From positions 1-57,046 of the forward strand of contig MCFE01000569.1 of the NCBI GenBank assembly GCA_002104905.1: a stretch of 57,046 nt of DNA, in the 5' to 3' direction. A program made the position numbers and the translations under genes. Source of the stretch: Basidiobolus meristosporus CBS 931.73. Its lineage: Eukaryota; Basidiobolomycota; Basidiobolomycetes; Basidiobolales; Basidiobolaceae. Below the pieces are notes generated by a model, which saw nothing but the letters and a program-made list of their open reading frames with translations, was not told the origin of the DNA and did no database searches. Positions within the stretch are counted from its first letter, which is position 1, and every line of letters starts with the position of its first letter. Shown here one piece after another: positions 9,370 through 22,961 of this stretch.

Positions 9370-9966
9370 GCAAGTATCATACTGAAAAGCTGTAAAGTCA
9401 AGGCAATAGAAGTATGTGAATTGTGGCAGGTGTGCATGTTTGTAGAGGTCAGTAAGTAGGAGGCTGTAGTTTTTTTTTATTCAAACTACATGTGGATTAC
9501 CCAAGGAAGTAGTGGTAAGCAAATAAAGAGAGGTGATTCTAAAGTGGAATATATGAAATGTTCAAACTATATGTGGAATACCCAAGGTAGTAGTGGGTTA
9601 GTAAACAAAGAGGGGTAAATCCAAAGTGGAATATATGAATTGCACAAGGGGTGGTAGAAAAAGGAAATACCATTTAGTAAATTAGTATAGTAGCATTTTA
9701 CAGAACTAGCTGTAGGCCACTGTGCTGCCTATATAACACCATCAGAGGCCTGCAAAGAGACTGTCAAAACACCGTTAGGTTTTTTGCCATATAAGGCAAT
9801 TGGATATACTGGCAGGTAGACGCACTTAAATAGTTGTAGAGTGCACCAAGACTGCAACAATGCCATGCTACCCTTGGCAAAACACCATACAGATACTGTC
9901 ACATTTTTTAAGTTTATTTGGTGGTAAAAGTAGCCAAACAGTGTTGTGATCCTATCATAAGATTGA
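9370..9966. repeat. Interspersed repeat X, uninterrupted copy B
   Basis: This copy is the empty-site counterpart of copy A. At 9850-9865 it reads AAGACTGCAACAATGCC, where copy A reads AAGACCACAAC, the copia element, then ACAACAATGCC. It also carries a local tandem duplication at 9479-9638 that copy A lacks. Confidence 0.8.
9479..9638. repeat. About 80-bp tandem duplication inside repeat X copy B
   Basis: Two imperfect units starting TTCAAACTA(C/T)ATGTGGA and ending AGTGGAATATATGAA lie head to tail at about 9479-9556 and 9561-9638. Copy A has a single unit at about 4163-4241. Confidence 0.75.
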
Positions 9967-9975
9967 GAAGACAAT

Positions 9976-10177
9976 CAGAAGCAGTGCCAATAGAAATAGA
10001 TGCTACGCAGAAGAATCCTACCTCCAAAGAATACAAGTAGAAATGACCTTTGTTTTAACTACCACCAGCAAGGGCATATCTCAAGGTACTGCCCTCAGGG
10101 AAGAAATGGATGCCAGTCAGCAAGAACCTTCCACCATATTGAAGCCCTTGAGCATAGTAATGTGGCAGAAGGGCGTG
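9976..10177 (+). pseudogene. Ty3/gypsy Gag fragment with decayed zinc knuckle
   Basis: One frame reads EAVPIEIDATQKNPTSKEYK then stop, matching the 'PMEIDAT' segment that precedes the knuckle in many fungal gypsy Gag proteins. After a frame change the next frame reads LCFNYHQQGHISRYCPQ. This is a CX2CX4HX4C knuckle in which the second cysteine has become tyrosine. The piece joins directly to an inverted copia fragment. It is a relic with no coding function. Confidence 0.55.
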
Positions 10178-11058
10178 CTAAGTATTGGATTCCAGATATA
10201 ATGGAATATAAGTCAACTTGTAAAGATTCTAATCTCTGATACCCAAAGCAATATGGGCACCATTTTGACCAGTGATCCTGCATCCAGAATTGTCAAAGCT
10301 GAAACTGCATCCTTCTGCGGTGGCCTTGCTACAGATACTAGGTTCTTGGCTATTTCTGGAACATAGGGTACTTTTTTGAAGGAAAGTGTATGGCTTCCTT
10401 CACTGCTTCTAAGGTTTACTTGGATAGTTCCTTCTCCCACTGCATCAGGTGTCCTATTGTCACCCATGAAAACCTTCTTAACTGGAATTTCTTGATATTG
10501 GGTAAAAAGTTCTGTTTGGTATGTTAAGTATTGAGATGCTTCAGAAACAATAAACTATGTCTGAGAATCCTTGCTTGTGGTCATATTTAGTGCAGATATG
10601 AATAGTCTATCTTCAGTTGTTGCAGCATTTCCATAGTCAGGCTTTTTCTGCTGAGTATCTCTCTTTTTGAGGCACCAGTCAGGTGTGTGTCCTTTCTTTT
10701 GCAGTAGCTGAAAAACAGGTTGCTATTGCCTTTGAAGGGTTTTGGGTACCTCCTTTGCTGGTTATCATTGCTTATTAAAGCATGTTCCTCTTCCTTCTTA
10801 TTAGCACTTGGTTTTCTTAATTGTTCATCCAAAAGCCTTCCATACACATATTTTAAGGTCAAGTCTTCAGTTCTGGACTCTAGGGCTGATAAAAGGCCCT
10901 AAAACCTGTCTGTCAGGCTATTCAGGATGGCAACTATTGCATCTTCATCTGTAGTTGGTATGCCCACAGATTCCATCTCCTCTACCAGCAGGGTAATTTT
11001 GTTAATTAGATTTTTCATTTCTTCTCCTGGCAGCATCTTTGTAGTAAAGAATTTTTGT
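10178..11058 (-). pseudogene. Inverted internal copia fragment (Gag to protease)
   Basis: On the minus strand this runs from mid-Gag (VDEMESVGVPTTDED, near 10960) through the zinc-knuckle region to the protease-linker segment ending near HISLGIRDQNLYKL (about 10215). It is clearly related to the intact element but diverged, with a stop near the protease DSGAS site and frameshifts near the knuckle. No LTR is attached at either end. It is the oldest copia piece in the window by eye. Confidence 0.85.
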
Positions 11059-11985
11059 CCAAGAAACATTTATCTGACAATCTGGCAAGAGGTTTGCTCC
11101 AGAGCCCCATGCTGGACTACCAAGAGGAAGCGCTAAGATACCCCCATCGAACACCCTCGAAGTAGATTCCCCCGGAAGACAGCGCATATCACCGACCCCG
11201 GTAACCGTTGCTTGATTCCAAACATCAACAAAAAGGAGCAGGCATCCCACACATCACCTGGTTATTTGCTCGACGGGGGTGGAAAAGAGCCATGTTGCTT
11301 TTGTTTTATCATGATCGTTACAGGCCTGGCCAAATCCAGATACAAATCGACCTGGTGAGGTGGAGATAAGCTTGCCTCGAAATGGCCAGCCTGAGGGCAG
11401 TCTAATGACATCCAGAAATCACCCAACCTCCCGGCCACCATAGACTTCAAGGGGCCCCTCCCCCATTCACAGCACAATCCCATGTTCAGTGGTGCAGGGG
11501 ACCTCATCAATACTCCACTCCCTTCCCTGAACCAACCATATCGTACAATACACACCCCTCCCATCCCCGCAACCACCACTCACTACGAAATGAAACACCA
11601 ACTTGGTTGGAAACATCGGTGGCGTGCGGTTCAGAGGCGTCAGCTGGGGTATTTACCTCAGTTGGGGTGAGGCGTGGTTGAGATCACCCAGTGTGGGTGC
11701 TCGCGGCTCCGATAAGGCCCGCCGCCATTACAATCCAGAAGCATTGTCGAGCCCACGACGTGAGCGCTTGGCGTCAACAGAGAGTTTAGGATTTCTGGAG
11801 AGTGATTTATTTTGCGAAAAACCAAAGATCTTCAAGAAAATAAACAGGATACGGAGGGTGGGGAGTGGGAAAACGGTACGCTAATAGAGAAATGTTAAAA
11901 TCAGATGTAGGAATGGGGGATATATATGTCGGTAATCAGTCGCGAAACAGGTGGTGAATATCTCTAAAATCCTGTGAAGAACCCT
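11059..11985. other. Gene-free interval next to PAB1
   Basis: No ORF here resembles a known protein. Base composition is richer in G+C than the transposon region to the left. It should contain the PAB1 3' UTR and termination site near its right end. I see no RNA gene. Confidence 0.4.
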
Positions 11986-14010
<2,025 letters not shown>

Positions 14011-17000
14011 AATAAAACGAGAGGATGGTTAGGCTAAGTGCCAAGAGAAGAAAGAAGGAAGAGAGAGCACGAACTTCTGAGAGTGAACAATACGTCGCGA
14101 AAAGGGGTCTGAACCCGCAGGAAAAAAAGGGTACAGAATTGGAAAAAAAATTCTTGACGCATCTTTTCAAGGAAAAATACCAATTTAGCTCACTCGCACG
14201 ACATCATTGGTCGAAACTCCTAAACTTTCTCCTTAGATTCAAGGAAGGGCATCAACCCATGGAATCCAAATTACAGGAACATCGGACGGTGAGTCAGTCG
14301 AAGGGTTGAAAATTGTTGCAAAGATTCGTAGAAAATAAAACTGGATCCCTGATTCAGATTTGAGAACGTTCGTACAAAATTCACAAGCGCTGTCATGCAA
14401 TCCAATTTTCTAGAGCCAATCACTAGCCTCTTCCCATATGATCAGTTGATTGCGCTTGCAATATTCAATGAGAAGTCCCTGTAGCCGCCTAGGTATTTAC
14501 TAGTCAGTAATATGTATTCTGAGCCAGGATACCACTATTCAGCTGGAACACGAATCTAGCTGTCGTGCAGAGACGCGTTGATAGGCCTCGGGAATAACAC
14601 GCTTCAGTGTCCGTACGACGTAGGTTACATTGTGTGACCATTCTGTTGCTTCGTACACCGAAGGGGTACATGGTTTTTTTTCACTAAGCGTTTAACCAGA
14701 GAAAGTCGTCATAAATATGCTTTTTGCATTAAATGATAACTACCAAAATTAGTCTAGTATCGATGTTCAGAGATGGAAACTTTTGGAGGATCAGCGGCAT
14801 ATGGGCTGGATCCCGTTAAAATGATGTCCCTTGATGGGACAAACATGAAAAATGTATCACAAGTTGTGATAGAATCCTATCCACAGTCGAATTGTGAGCA
14901 TGACTACCTGGCAGCTGTGAGCAATTGGCATCGCGTGTTTAAAGAGACAGGCCAAGATTCCTTGCGAATGAGGTGAGGTCAGAGTCAAGGTGCATCGTAT
15001 AGTGCACCAAAATCTTAGCGCTAAGACGACTTCCCATATCTTCAACCTGATAAATGCTGGTCAAAGCCATACGATGTGCTATGGCGCGAACGCGTATTCG
15101 CGGACTATTGCGAGTGTGTGGAAAGCAGCATAGGCATGGTCATGTACTCAGGTGCAACAGTTCTAAAGCCGGATTAGTGATTGGCGGTAAGCGATCCGAT
15201 GGACTCCACCCCATTCTTTGATGGACACTGCTAATTTAGTTGGTTGGTCTGTTGGAGGTATATGTTGGCCTAAAAACGATTGATGCAATTTTGGGGCAAT
15301 GGCAATAGCGATAGCCAGTGAAGGGCCGGTGCAAGATTTCCCTTAAAAGCCAGGGCCTCAAGATCTGGATTGATACCTGGAAATAGGGATAAACAAATGT
15401 CCAGCATAGATGTCCATATTTGTCTAAAAAATCCCTGACAAACACGTACTTTCAACCTGTAAGCAAACTAACCAACAGATCTGGTGTTTTTTAGGTCCAA
15501 ACGTAGGTTCGTGATATACACGTTTCTAAGATACACGACTCCATACTCGAGGTCATTCGAACCACCAAAACCATTTCATTTCGTAGCCCACTAAACCTAG
15601 ACTCATTTTCATGTCAACTTCTCGCCATTAAATAAGACACAGCAACGTATATTATATATAGTTGGAGGCCAAAATAAGTCAAGATGTATGACATGGTATA
15701 GGCCAAAAGTAAGTCAGCCAGCGTTTCTCTGGTGGCAAACGCCAGGTGCATGGTTGATGTTTTGAATTCTTCCCATTTCCACGATACATGGCATAGAGTG
15801 ATGATATTAGTCGCAAAAATGCTGCGAGAGCTCCCAACAGAAGCTGGCATCGGTATTCAGTCGGTTCAATCTATCAACCACGTAGTTCATCCATACAAAC
15901 AAATCAGTGTGGCTGTGATTTACAACAACGTTTATCCTGGGGCCAAATCGAAGCAAAATCAAGTCATAGAATGTCACTGATATCTGGAGCCACGCCTTGT
16001 GGTTGGTTCTTTTGTACGACACCTGCAAGGTTGCTGAATTAGAGTCATGGTGTCTCTCTTGACCTTGTGTAAACACGAGAAAGCCTGTAGCAGCTTGCCA
16101 ATATAGGCTGCTAGGTCCAACAATGCAAGGTATCTATTTATGGCCCAATGATCAAGCACATATCTCATTATGACCTTATTCCTTGGTGTTTCACACTCAA
16201 ATAGGCCACACCTCAAGTACCACGGTTGTGAGTAGCTCTTTGCTGCAAAAATCGGCGTTTACTAGCACATGTCTCAGTGGTAGGTGCTTCTAGCAGTTCA
16301 TATGGAGAGAGGGGTATACAGAACTTGGGCAATGTCTGATAAAGGTTTGTTGGCGATTGACCCATGTATGTTAGCCTGGTCCTCGGGCGTTTTTTCTGCA
16401 GTGTGCACGGTCTGATATTGGTGGGACAGTGAGTGAGCATTTTGGAGTAACTGAATTGATTGGTTATTCCCTCCAAGTTATTAGAATCAACCTCATTCTT
16501 TCTGGAATACCAAGGGTGGCTGGATTCGTCATGCCAAGCCACCAAGAGCGTTGGGCAAATGCAGGATTTGGAACTGAGCTGAATTTTGGACAAGCACTTT
16601 CATCTGTTCCAATCTCCCAGATATGGTTGGGGATCATTTAGTCATCATTACCTCGGATTATAGCAGCACTGGATTCCGCGGCTTATCTGTGAATGCTCCG
16701 TGTGTTGGCGAATTCTGATCCGAGCCACATTGGCAGAAACAGCATGTTGCGTGAACAAGCCCAAATCGCTACGAAGTTAATCCTTTAAGTGCTCCAAGTG
16801 GACCTTGTCTTCCACGTCGTGACCTGATGTGTGATAGACGGCTTGTCCATCGTAGGTCAATGACTTCATCGAAGTCAGTGAGAATCTCTCGGCTGTGTGG
16901 GAAAGTACTGGGGAAGTTGTATCGTCGCAAGTAACTCTTGGTTGACTCATTTGTATGGTGCCGATTGGTATGGGTTACTCTATCATGAACAAATCACAGC

Positions 17001-17438
17001 CTGTCTTCTGATCAGTGTTTAGTAATTGAGATACGGCAGTATTACCTTGAGGTGAATCCACTCATTTTGGCAAGCCATTGGGTGATTTTCTTTATCTCTC
17101 GACATAAGTGCACATGTTTTGGTTTTATGAAGGATTTAAACATGTGCCAATTTCTCGTGCAATCATATCATTCAGTGGGGTTAATATCAGGGAGTCGCGT
17201 GAGATTCGATTTTCAGTCGTAGCCCCAAGAGCACTTCGGATCCAGAGATCTGGGGTCGAGTTTTTGATCAAATATGCAGGAAGCAAGTCGTGCTACAGAG
17301 TCTATCGTTATTTTGGTACTATTCCTGCATTTTTCCAAGCTTCTCTGCAAGACATCTCTACTACAAATAAATAGGTAGCCCATTACAACACCCCGTCTTT
17401 TCTAACTCTTCACCTTGTTCCATAGAGACTCAATTGAT
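14011..17438. other. 3.4-kb interval without a recognisable gene
   Basis: Short ORFs occur (for example 14773-14976 and 16213-16593) but none has a recognisable domain, and I could not chain them by splice sites into a protein. The left end should hold the PAB1 promoter. Near 15550 a weak B-box-like string exists without a matching tRNA fold. Confidence 0.4.
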
Positions 17439-18765
17439 ATGGCGGTTTCTCACTTTGACCCCAGAAGACACGGTTATTTCGGTAAGCTTTCTATGGCCAA
17501 CCTACTTCCCGACAACTTGCCAACATACCTGTTCGTTCATGTCCATAGGTGCTGATGTTGGAGGGACTTTGGCTAAAGGTAGCTTAACCGGGAATATTCC
17601 TAGCCCGATAACTGAACTAACTACGCTTCAGTCATGTTCTACGAGCCCGACAATGACACTGTTATTTCGAAAGTACGTGAATTTGTGCTGTCGTCAACTA
17701 CTTATGGTTCAACCGGACAACGCGACACTCAGCTTACTGTAAACCTCCCCAAAGCCAAGCTTCACTTCATACTTTTCGAGACAAGTAGAATGCACCAAGC
17801 GATAAAACTTATCCGCAGTCAAAATATGCTGAGCGGAGTCAAGAGCATTTCTGTTACTGGTGGAGGCGCGTTCAAATTTTCGGAACTGGTGAAAGACGAG
17901 CTCGGCTGCCTTATCACCAAGAGGGATGAGATGTACTGCTTGATCCATGGTCTTAATTTTCTCCTGCGAAATGTAAGCAACGAAGTCTACTATTTCGTAG
18001 AGCCCGAGGATGATACGAACGAAGAGACGGCTATTTGCGATGTGCGTGAGGAGATGTTTCCCTATTTGCTGGTTAACCTTGGAACGGGAGTTTCGATCTT
18101 GAAAGTATCGGGCTGGGATGATTTTGAAAGAGTGTCTGGAAGCGGCCTGGGTGGAGGCACCTACTATGGTTTGTGTAGGCTTTTGACGCAGGCAAAGGAC
18201 TTCAAAGCCACCCTTGACGAGGCTGTCAAAGGCGACGGCAATGCCTGCAACATGACCGTTGGGTAATCCCTAAATATATTAGTGACTATTTCTTTTGGGC
18301 TAATTGAACGCCGTTAACTCGATAGTGATATATATGGTGGATCTTATGGATCTCTGGGGCTTGATGCCAATATGACCGCTAGCTTTTTCGGGAAGGTTAC
18401 AATGGAGGATTCTTATAGGGAGAACATAAAAGAGGCCGACATTTGCAAGGCGCTGTTGTATATGGTAACCAATAATGTAGGTCAGATAGCATATCTCAAT
18501 GCCCGATTACAGGGCTTGAAGAATATCTATTTTGCTGGCAACTTCCTGAGAACAAACAAGATCGCCATGAAGTATTTATCAAAGGCAATCCATTTCTGGT
18601 CGGGGGGTGAGATGAAGGCACTGTTTTTACACCATGAAGGATTTTTTGGGTATGTATTGTGTCTATGAATCCTGGTAGAGTCGGCTATGTTCACTCACAG
18701 TCTTGTTTAGTGCGTGTGGTGCGTTTTTGGATTCTGACCAGCCCAACACTTGCGAACCGTCGTGA
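17439..18765 (+). CDS. Pantothenate kinase (type II, eukaryotic)
   Basis: The enzyme phosphorylates pantothenate with ATP, the first and controlling step of coenzyme A synthesis. Five exons (17439-17481, 17549-17578, 17632-18262, 18326-18649, 18711-18765) give 360 aa. The glycine-rich ATP loop GADVGGTLAKV is assembled from exons 1-3, with exon 2 only 30 nt. Further family landmarks are STTYGSTG, TGGGAFKF, LLVNLGTGVSIL, GSGLGGGTYYGL, DIYGG (split by intron 3), FAGNFLR and the C-terminal HHEGFFGACGAF. The last motif is split by intron 4, and its reading frame fixes the final splice. The N-terminus is short compared with vertebrate isoforms, matching a cytosolic fungal enzyme (yeast CAB1). Confidence 0.95.
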
Positions 18766-21329
18766 ATAGCCATGCCATCCGTGCCGGTGCGATGCTAGAG
18801 AGAAAAAGCATCCATCAATATGTACAACCTTCATTGATTTCGTGGATTGTCTCCCAGGAATCCATTTTCTCATCAATTTTATCCTGCCCCTCCCCATCAC
18901 AGTTCACTGTATATTCCCCACTCTATTAAATCCCAAAATCCGTTCAAACTTTTGATTCACAAGAGTGGTTTTGGGTTTTATTCTTGATGAAAAGGCGACA
19001 TGCGGTGAATCGTTTTCCCACCATATAACGACATGCCTATTTGTCCAAGCTCCAGACATTATTTAATATACACGAAGGACCTGCTTCAGGCTTAGGTAAT
19101 GTAGTGTTCCCCTTGCTTTGGCTCTGTTCGAGATACCCTGCTGCGCAACTCCATTTGTTTGTATAAATGCTGGCTCACCGTACATATATGTATACTTAAA
19201 TAGCTTCGTATATGGGATTGTCAAGTCTGAATTTATTATGACAACGGATGCTACACCTTCTCCAATATATACAAAGATTGTGAATATCCAGTTGGGTTCG
19301 AGTCACACAATTGGATATACAATCTCAAGATCAGGCCCAACGCTTGCAACTAGCAGAGCAACGGGGATTACCGTACGAAGTATACTGATTAACAAAAGAC
19401 GGGCTTTCGGTCGTATTCATCAGGGGAATAGGTGTTGAAAACCTTTTCGAATCTGCTAAACCGAACTGACTTAATTGAGCGTGAACGCTTGCTCGGACGG
19501 GTCGCTAGACAAGACTCGAGCCCAGAGAAAGATCGGGTCCTGGTCACCTCCTTCAATCGCCAAGCAAAACTAACTGCAGGAATATGTGCCGAATAGGTGG
19601 ATATCGTATGAAGGGCAGACTGCCATAGCAGATAGCAGATTACCCAGTAATGGATGAGGTAGAGCACTGGGAAAGAGCTACTCTGCTCCATGACAATTGC
19701 AGCACTCCCTGGGCTCCATTCCATCGCTGGTTTTGCCATGGTGATTAATTTAGAGATGGTAGGCGTTTACACCTTGTGGGAAGAAACCAATAGCACTTCG
19801 CTCGACGAAGAACAGAGAATGGGGTAAATATTCTTGATTGTTAAAAAGCATCAAGCCTGGGTTCGGGCGAGTGGTGCGCTCTTTATACCTTATTAGGGCC
19901 AATGGCATCCTATTTCGACCCCAACTCAGAAATTCATGTGGGAGTAGATTGATTATCGACGATGATCGTTTCAATTTCAAACACCAGTGCACAAAACAGT
20001 CGAGGGGTTCGGATGCACCAATCCGCACAAAGTATGAGTATCAACAACAAAGGCTCGGATTTGTGGGCTCCGTGGCGAATGAAACACACGCTATTTGGTT
20101 ATTTCTCGACCACCGAGGATTGCGCGATGACTATGTTGATAGACATCATTATTACATCGATTTTCGAATTTTAGAACACGAGAGGGTTAATTTTAGGGGC
20201 TGAGCGGTAAACAGTCAAGCCCATTGACCAGTCTTTCCCAACAGGACCATGCGCGCTTGCTCTCTGAGTACATTCGTTGGTTCCGTGTTTCTTCCTGATG
20301 AAAGATGGCATACACTCCGGTCTTGGATCAGGGGCTCGCGAATCCAGGTTTAATCACCTTCCTGGGGGGTGACAGGGCCGTATGCCTGGATTCCCACCGA
20401 CGTGTCCCCAGGCTCATCACGCTATATGCGCTTCGTCATGGCCCTGTAGAGTCCGGCATTGCTGATAACAGCCGCCTACCCAAACCAGAACACGCCTCAA
20501 GCCCAGTAATCACTGGAGCCATCACTGTGGAACAACGGAATTGTGCCCCATTCAGGAGTCGCTCACTTGACATTGTTCTCATATTAATTTTGAAGTGTGA
20601 AAGCATGATTCTAGACTTGGATTCATTCGGCAATGTTTCAACTGCGCGATCATTCATCAAATCCAAGTAAATAAATAGTATTCCTACAAATATCCACGAA
20701 CCATCCATGTCCATCGGAGTCACTTCTGAGACTCACATATGGCTCGAGTAGTCCCTGCATGAATGCTGCTTTGATCGCCTGTCCATGATTCACGATAATG
20801 CCGCAGTGTAGATACTGTGAAGTATGGCTCTACTCTCAGCCCGATTCGGCCTTCATTTGCAATAGGCCATTATAATCTTTGAATTCTTCCGATTGGTTTA
20901 TATCCATACGTTGCGAACACGAGCGTAGGCTATGATTTAAATATAGCCAAGATGTTAACCTCCAAACCAGCTCCTGAATTCATGTTAGCATAACTATGAC
21001 AAAAAAATTGTCCATATTTTTGAGGGGCAGATTCTGTATCTCAAGACAGGGCTAAAGTCAATTGAACTATTTCACGATAATAATTGCATATTCTCGATTT
21101 CAATCCTAGAATTCACCTATTTCAGTTGAATGATTGATGTTGTTTATTTCACCAGAACTCTGACCATAAACAAACGATCTCTAGCCAACCACAGCATTTC
21201 GCTTCAATAACGTAGAAATTCGCCAAATACCCAAATGCTAGGAAGAGTCACCTCTTCTATCATTTGAAAACAAATATCACGCGTCAGCCAGATATTTACT
21301 AGTTTGCAATAAACGACTTTATTACCATC
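18766..21329. other. 2.6-kb interval without a recognisable gene
   Basis: Open frames at 19118-19438, 19389-19739 and 19838-20203 lack recognisable domains and overlap on opposite strands. I see no repeat shared with the rest of the window and no RNA gene. Confidence 0.35.
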
Positions 21330-22961
21330 ATGTCCTCAGCCGTGCCCATGGAGATATCGGAGCGTGAGCCTCTCAAGAGATTATACGAAGAGTTCCCTAC
21401 CATACAGGACGACGTTTCTGCTTTTGAAGGGTAAATTCACACGTTTTCATCGCTCGCCCAAATGATCTGGGGAAAGAACTAAATAGCATCTTTCTCCATA
21501 TATTATGGCACGCTTTGTACCATACTGGTCCCTTATTAACGCAACAATTTCAAAAATATAGAGTCAAAACTCAACTCAGCACTGAGAAATTCTTCTTTCA
21601 AGAGCTCCACGAACAATTTGACAAACAAGCAGGTCAAACTAGTGACCTGAAGGCGAAGCTTCCAGCATATTATGCTGCAAAAGCCGCTCGTCTAGAGGTA
21701 ATTGTACATTGTAAATTTGTGAGAGGCATAATCTCATCCTATACGCGTTGTTAGAAATACTTCGAAGAATTAAAGGATATCTACTTGGACGTGGAGACCA
21801 AAGAGAAATTCCTGAAGACTGTCCAAAAAGAATCTCATCTACTCCTCGACCAAAGTGACCTGGACCGTCAAGGTGCGGTTATATTTCACCGGGTATATAT
21901 TTTGCGGTACTTACGTTGTGTGTATCCCTGATAATAGAGAAGAAGAACGCCGCTCGTGGCAAAAGCTTAAATAACGCTGAACTGGTTTTCAGCGAGGTAA
22001 AGAGCGAGATTAGAGACATATGCGCCAACTCAATCCAAGGTATGGTGTATTTACCTGTGTATATTCCGCTAGAGTTTCCTGCTAATGATGTATGTTAAGA
22101 CCATGAGCAAACCATGAGGGATGTAAATGCACTTTCCAACCTCGTTGTCGAGACTAAAGAAAAGGTAAACCCTCCGAACCTCATGAGCCCTTACAAATGC
22201 TAAATTTCCCTCTAGGAACAAAAAATCGCTGACCTGACTAATCCTGAGAAGAACGAAGTAGTAAGTAATCTTGCCAGAATGTCTTGGCTGCCATTTGGTG
22301 TAACCATTTTTTGTTAGAAAATGGACCTCGAGAAGTCTCAGCGAATCCTGGACGAGCAGGTTAGTGGTGTTGACAAGAGTATGTTGTGCGAATACAGCTT
22401 GAATTGACATATATGGTTTTAGACTCAAGAGTTTCAGGATGTATATTCTTCAATTGAAGAGAAGAAAATCAACGTCAATGATCTCAAGTGGAAGATAGAG
22501 ACCCTTCAACAGGAGGTTGCCCAGCTTCAAGAGCAGCGGCAGGAGGCTGAGAAGAAAGTCCTTGCTATATCAAGCAAGGCTCAGAACCAGGATCCCAGAG
22601 TAGAGAAGCTTTGCAAGTGGTGAGTTGAGTGTAATAGAGTGTATATTGTACCGAAGATAGTAACAGTTTATGTGCTGGTCCTAGGTATCGCTATGCAAAC
22701 AACGGATACCGTGAGCTAGCAGGAGTTGAATCAGTGGAAATGGCCAGCGAGGCGGAGCTTGTCGTCCGATTCAAAATCCCACGGTTCTCTAACCCTGCTC
22801 TTCACATATTTATTGATCCCAGCACCCAAACCATTGAAGATGCTAGTGTGGTGAATTGGGATGGCGACATCACCGACATCATCGACTTTGCCAAGAAATT
22901 CGATAATCTCCCTTTCCTTATTGCTCAAGTCCGTGCTAGGATTCTCGAGTCATCCTCTTAA
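21330..22961 (+). CDS. Coiled-coil kinetochore protein, Sos7-like
   Basis: Nine small exons (21330-21430, 21562-21697, 21755-21872, 21938-22039, 22100-22164, 22216-22260, 22318-22359, 22423-22619, 22685-22961) join in frame to give 360 aa. The N-terminal half holds the segment FEELKDIYLDVETKEKFL, which I associate with fungal Sos7. A long coiled coil follows (about residues 100-270), then a compact C-terminal domain starting WYRYANNGYRELAGV and ending in a helix (FLIAQVRARIL), reminiscent of the RWD-like ends of Spc24/Spc25/Sos7. Sos7 partners Spc7/KNL1 in the outer kinetochore of fission yeast. Gene structure is firm; the family is inferred from motif memory, with Spc25 or another coiled-coil kinetochore subunit as alternatives. 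Confidence 0.6.

Noticed and set aside
15540-15580. tRNA-like B box (GGTTCGAATGACC on the minus strand)
   Set aside because: No matching A box or acceptor and T stems at the right spacing could be folded by eye.
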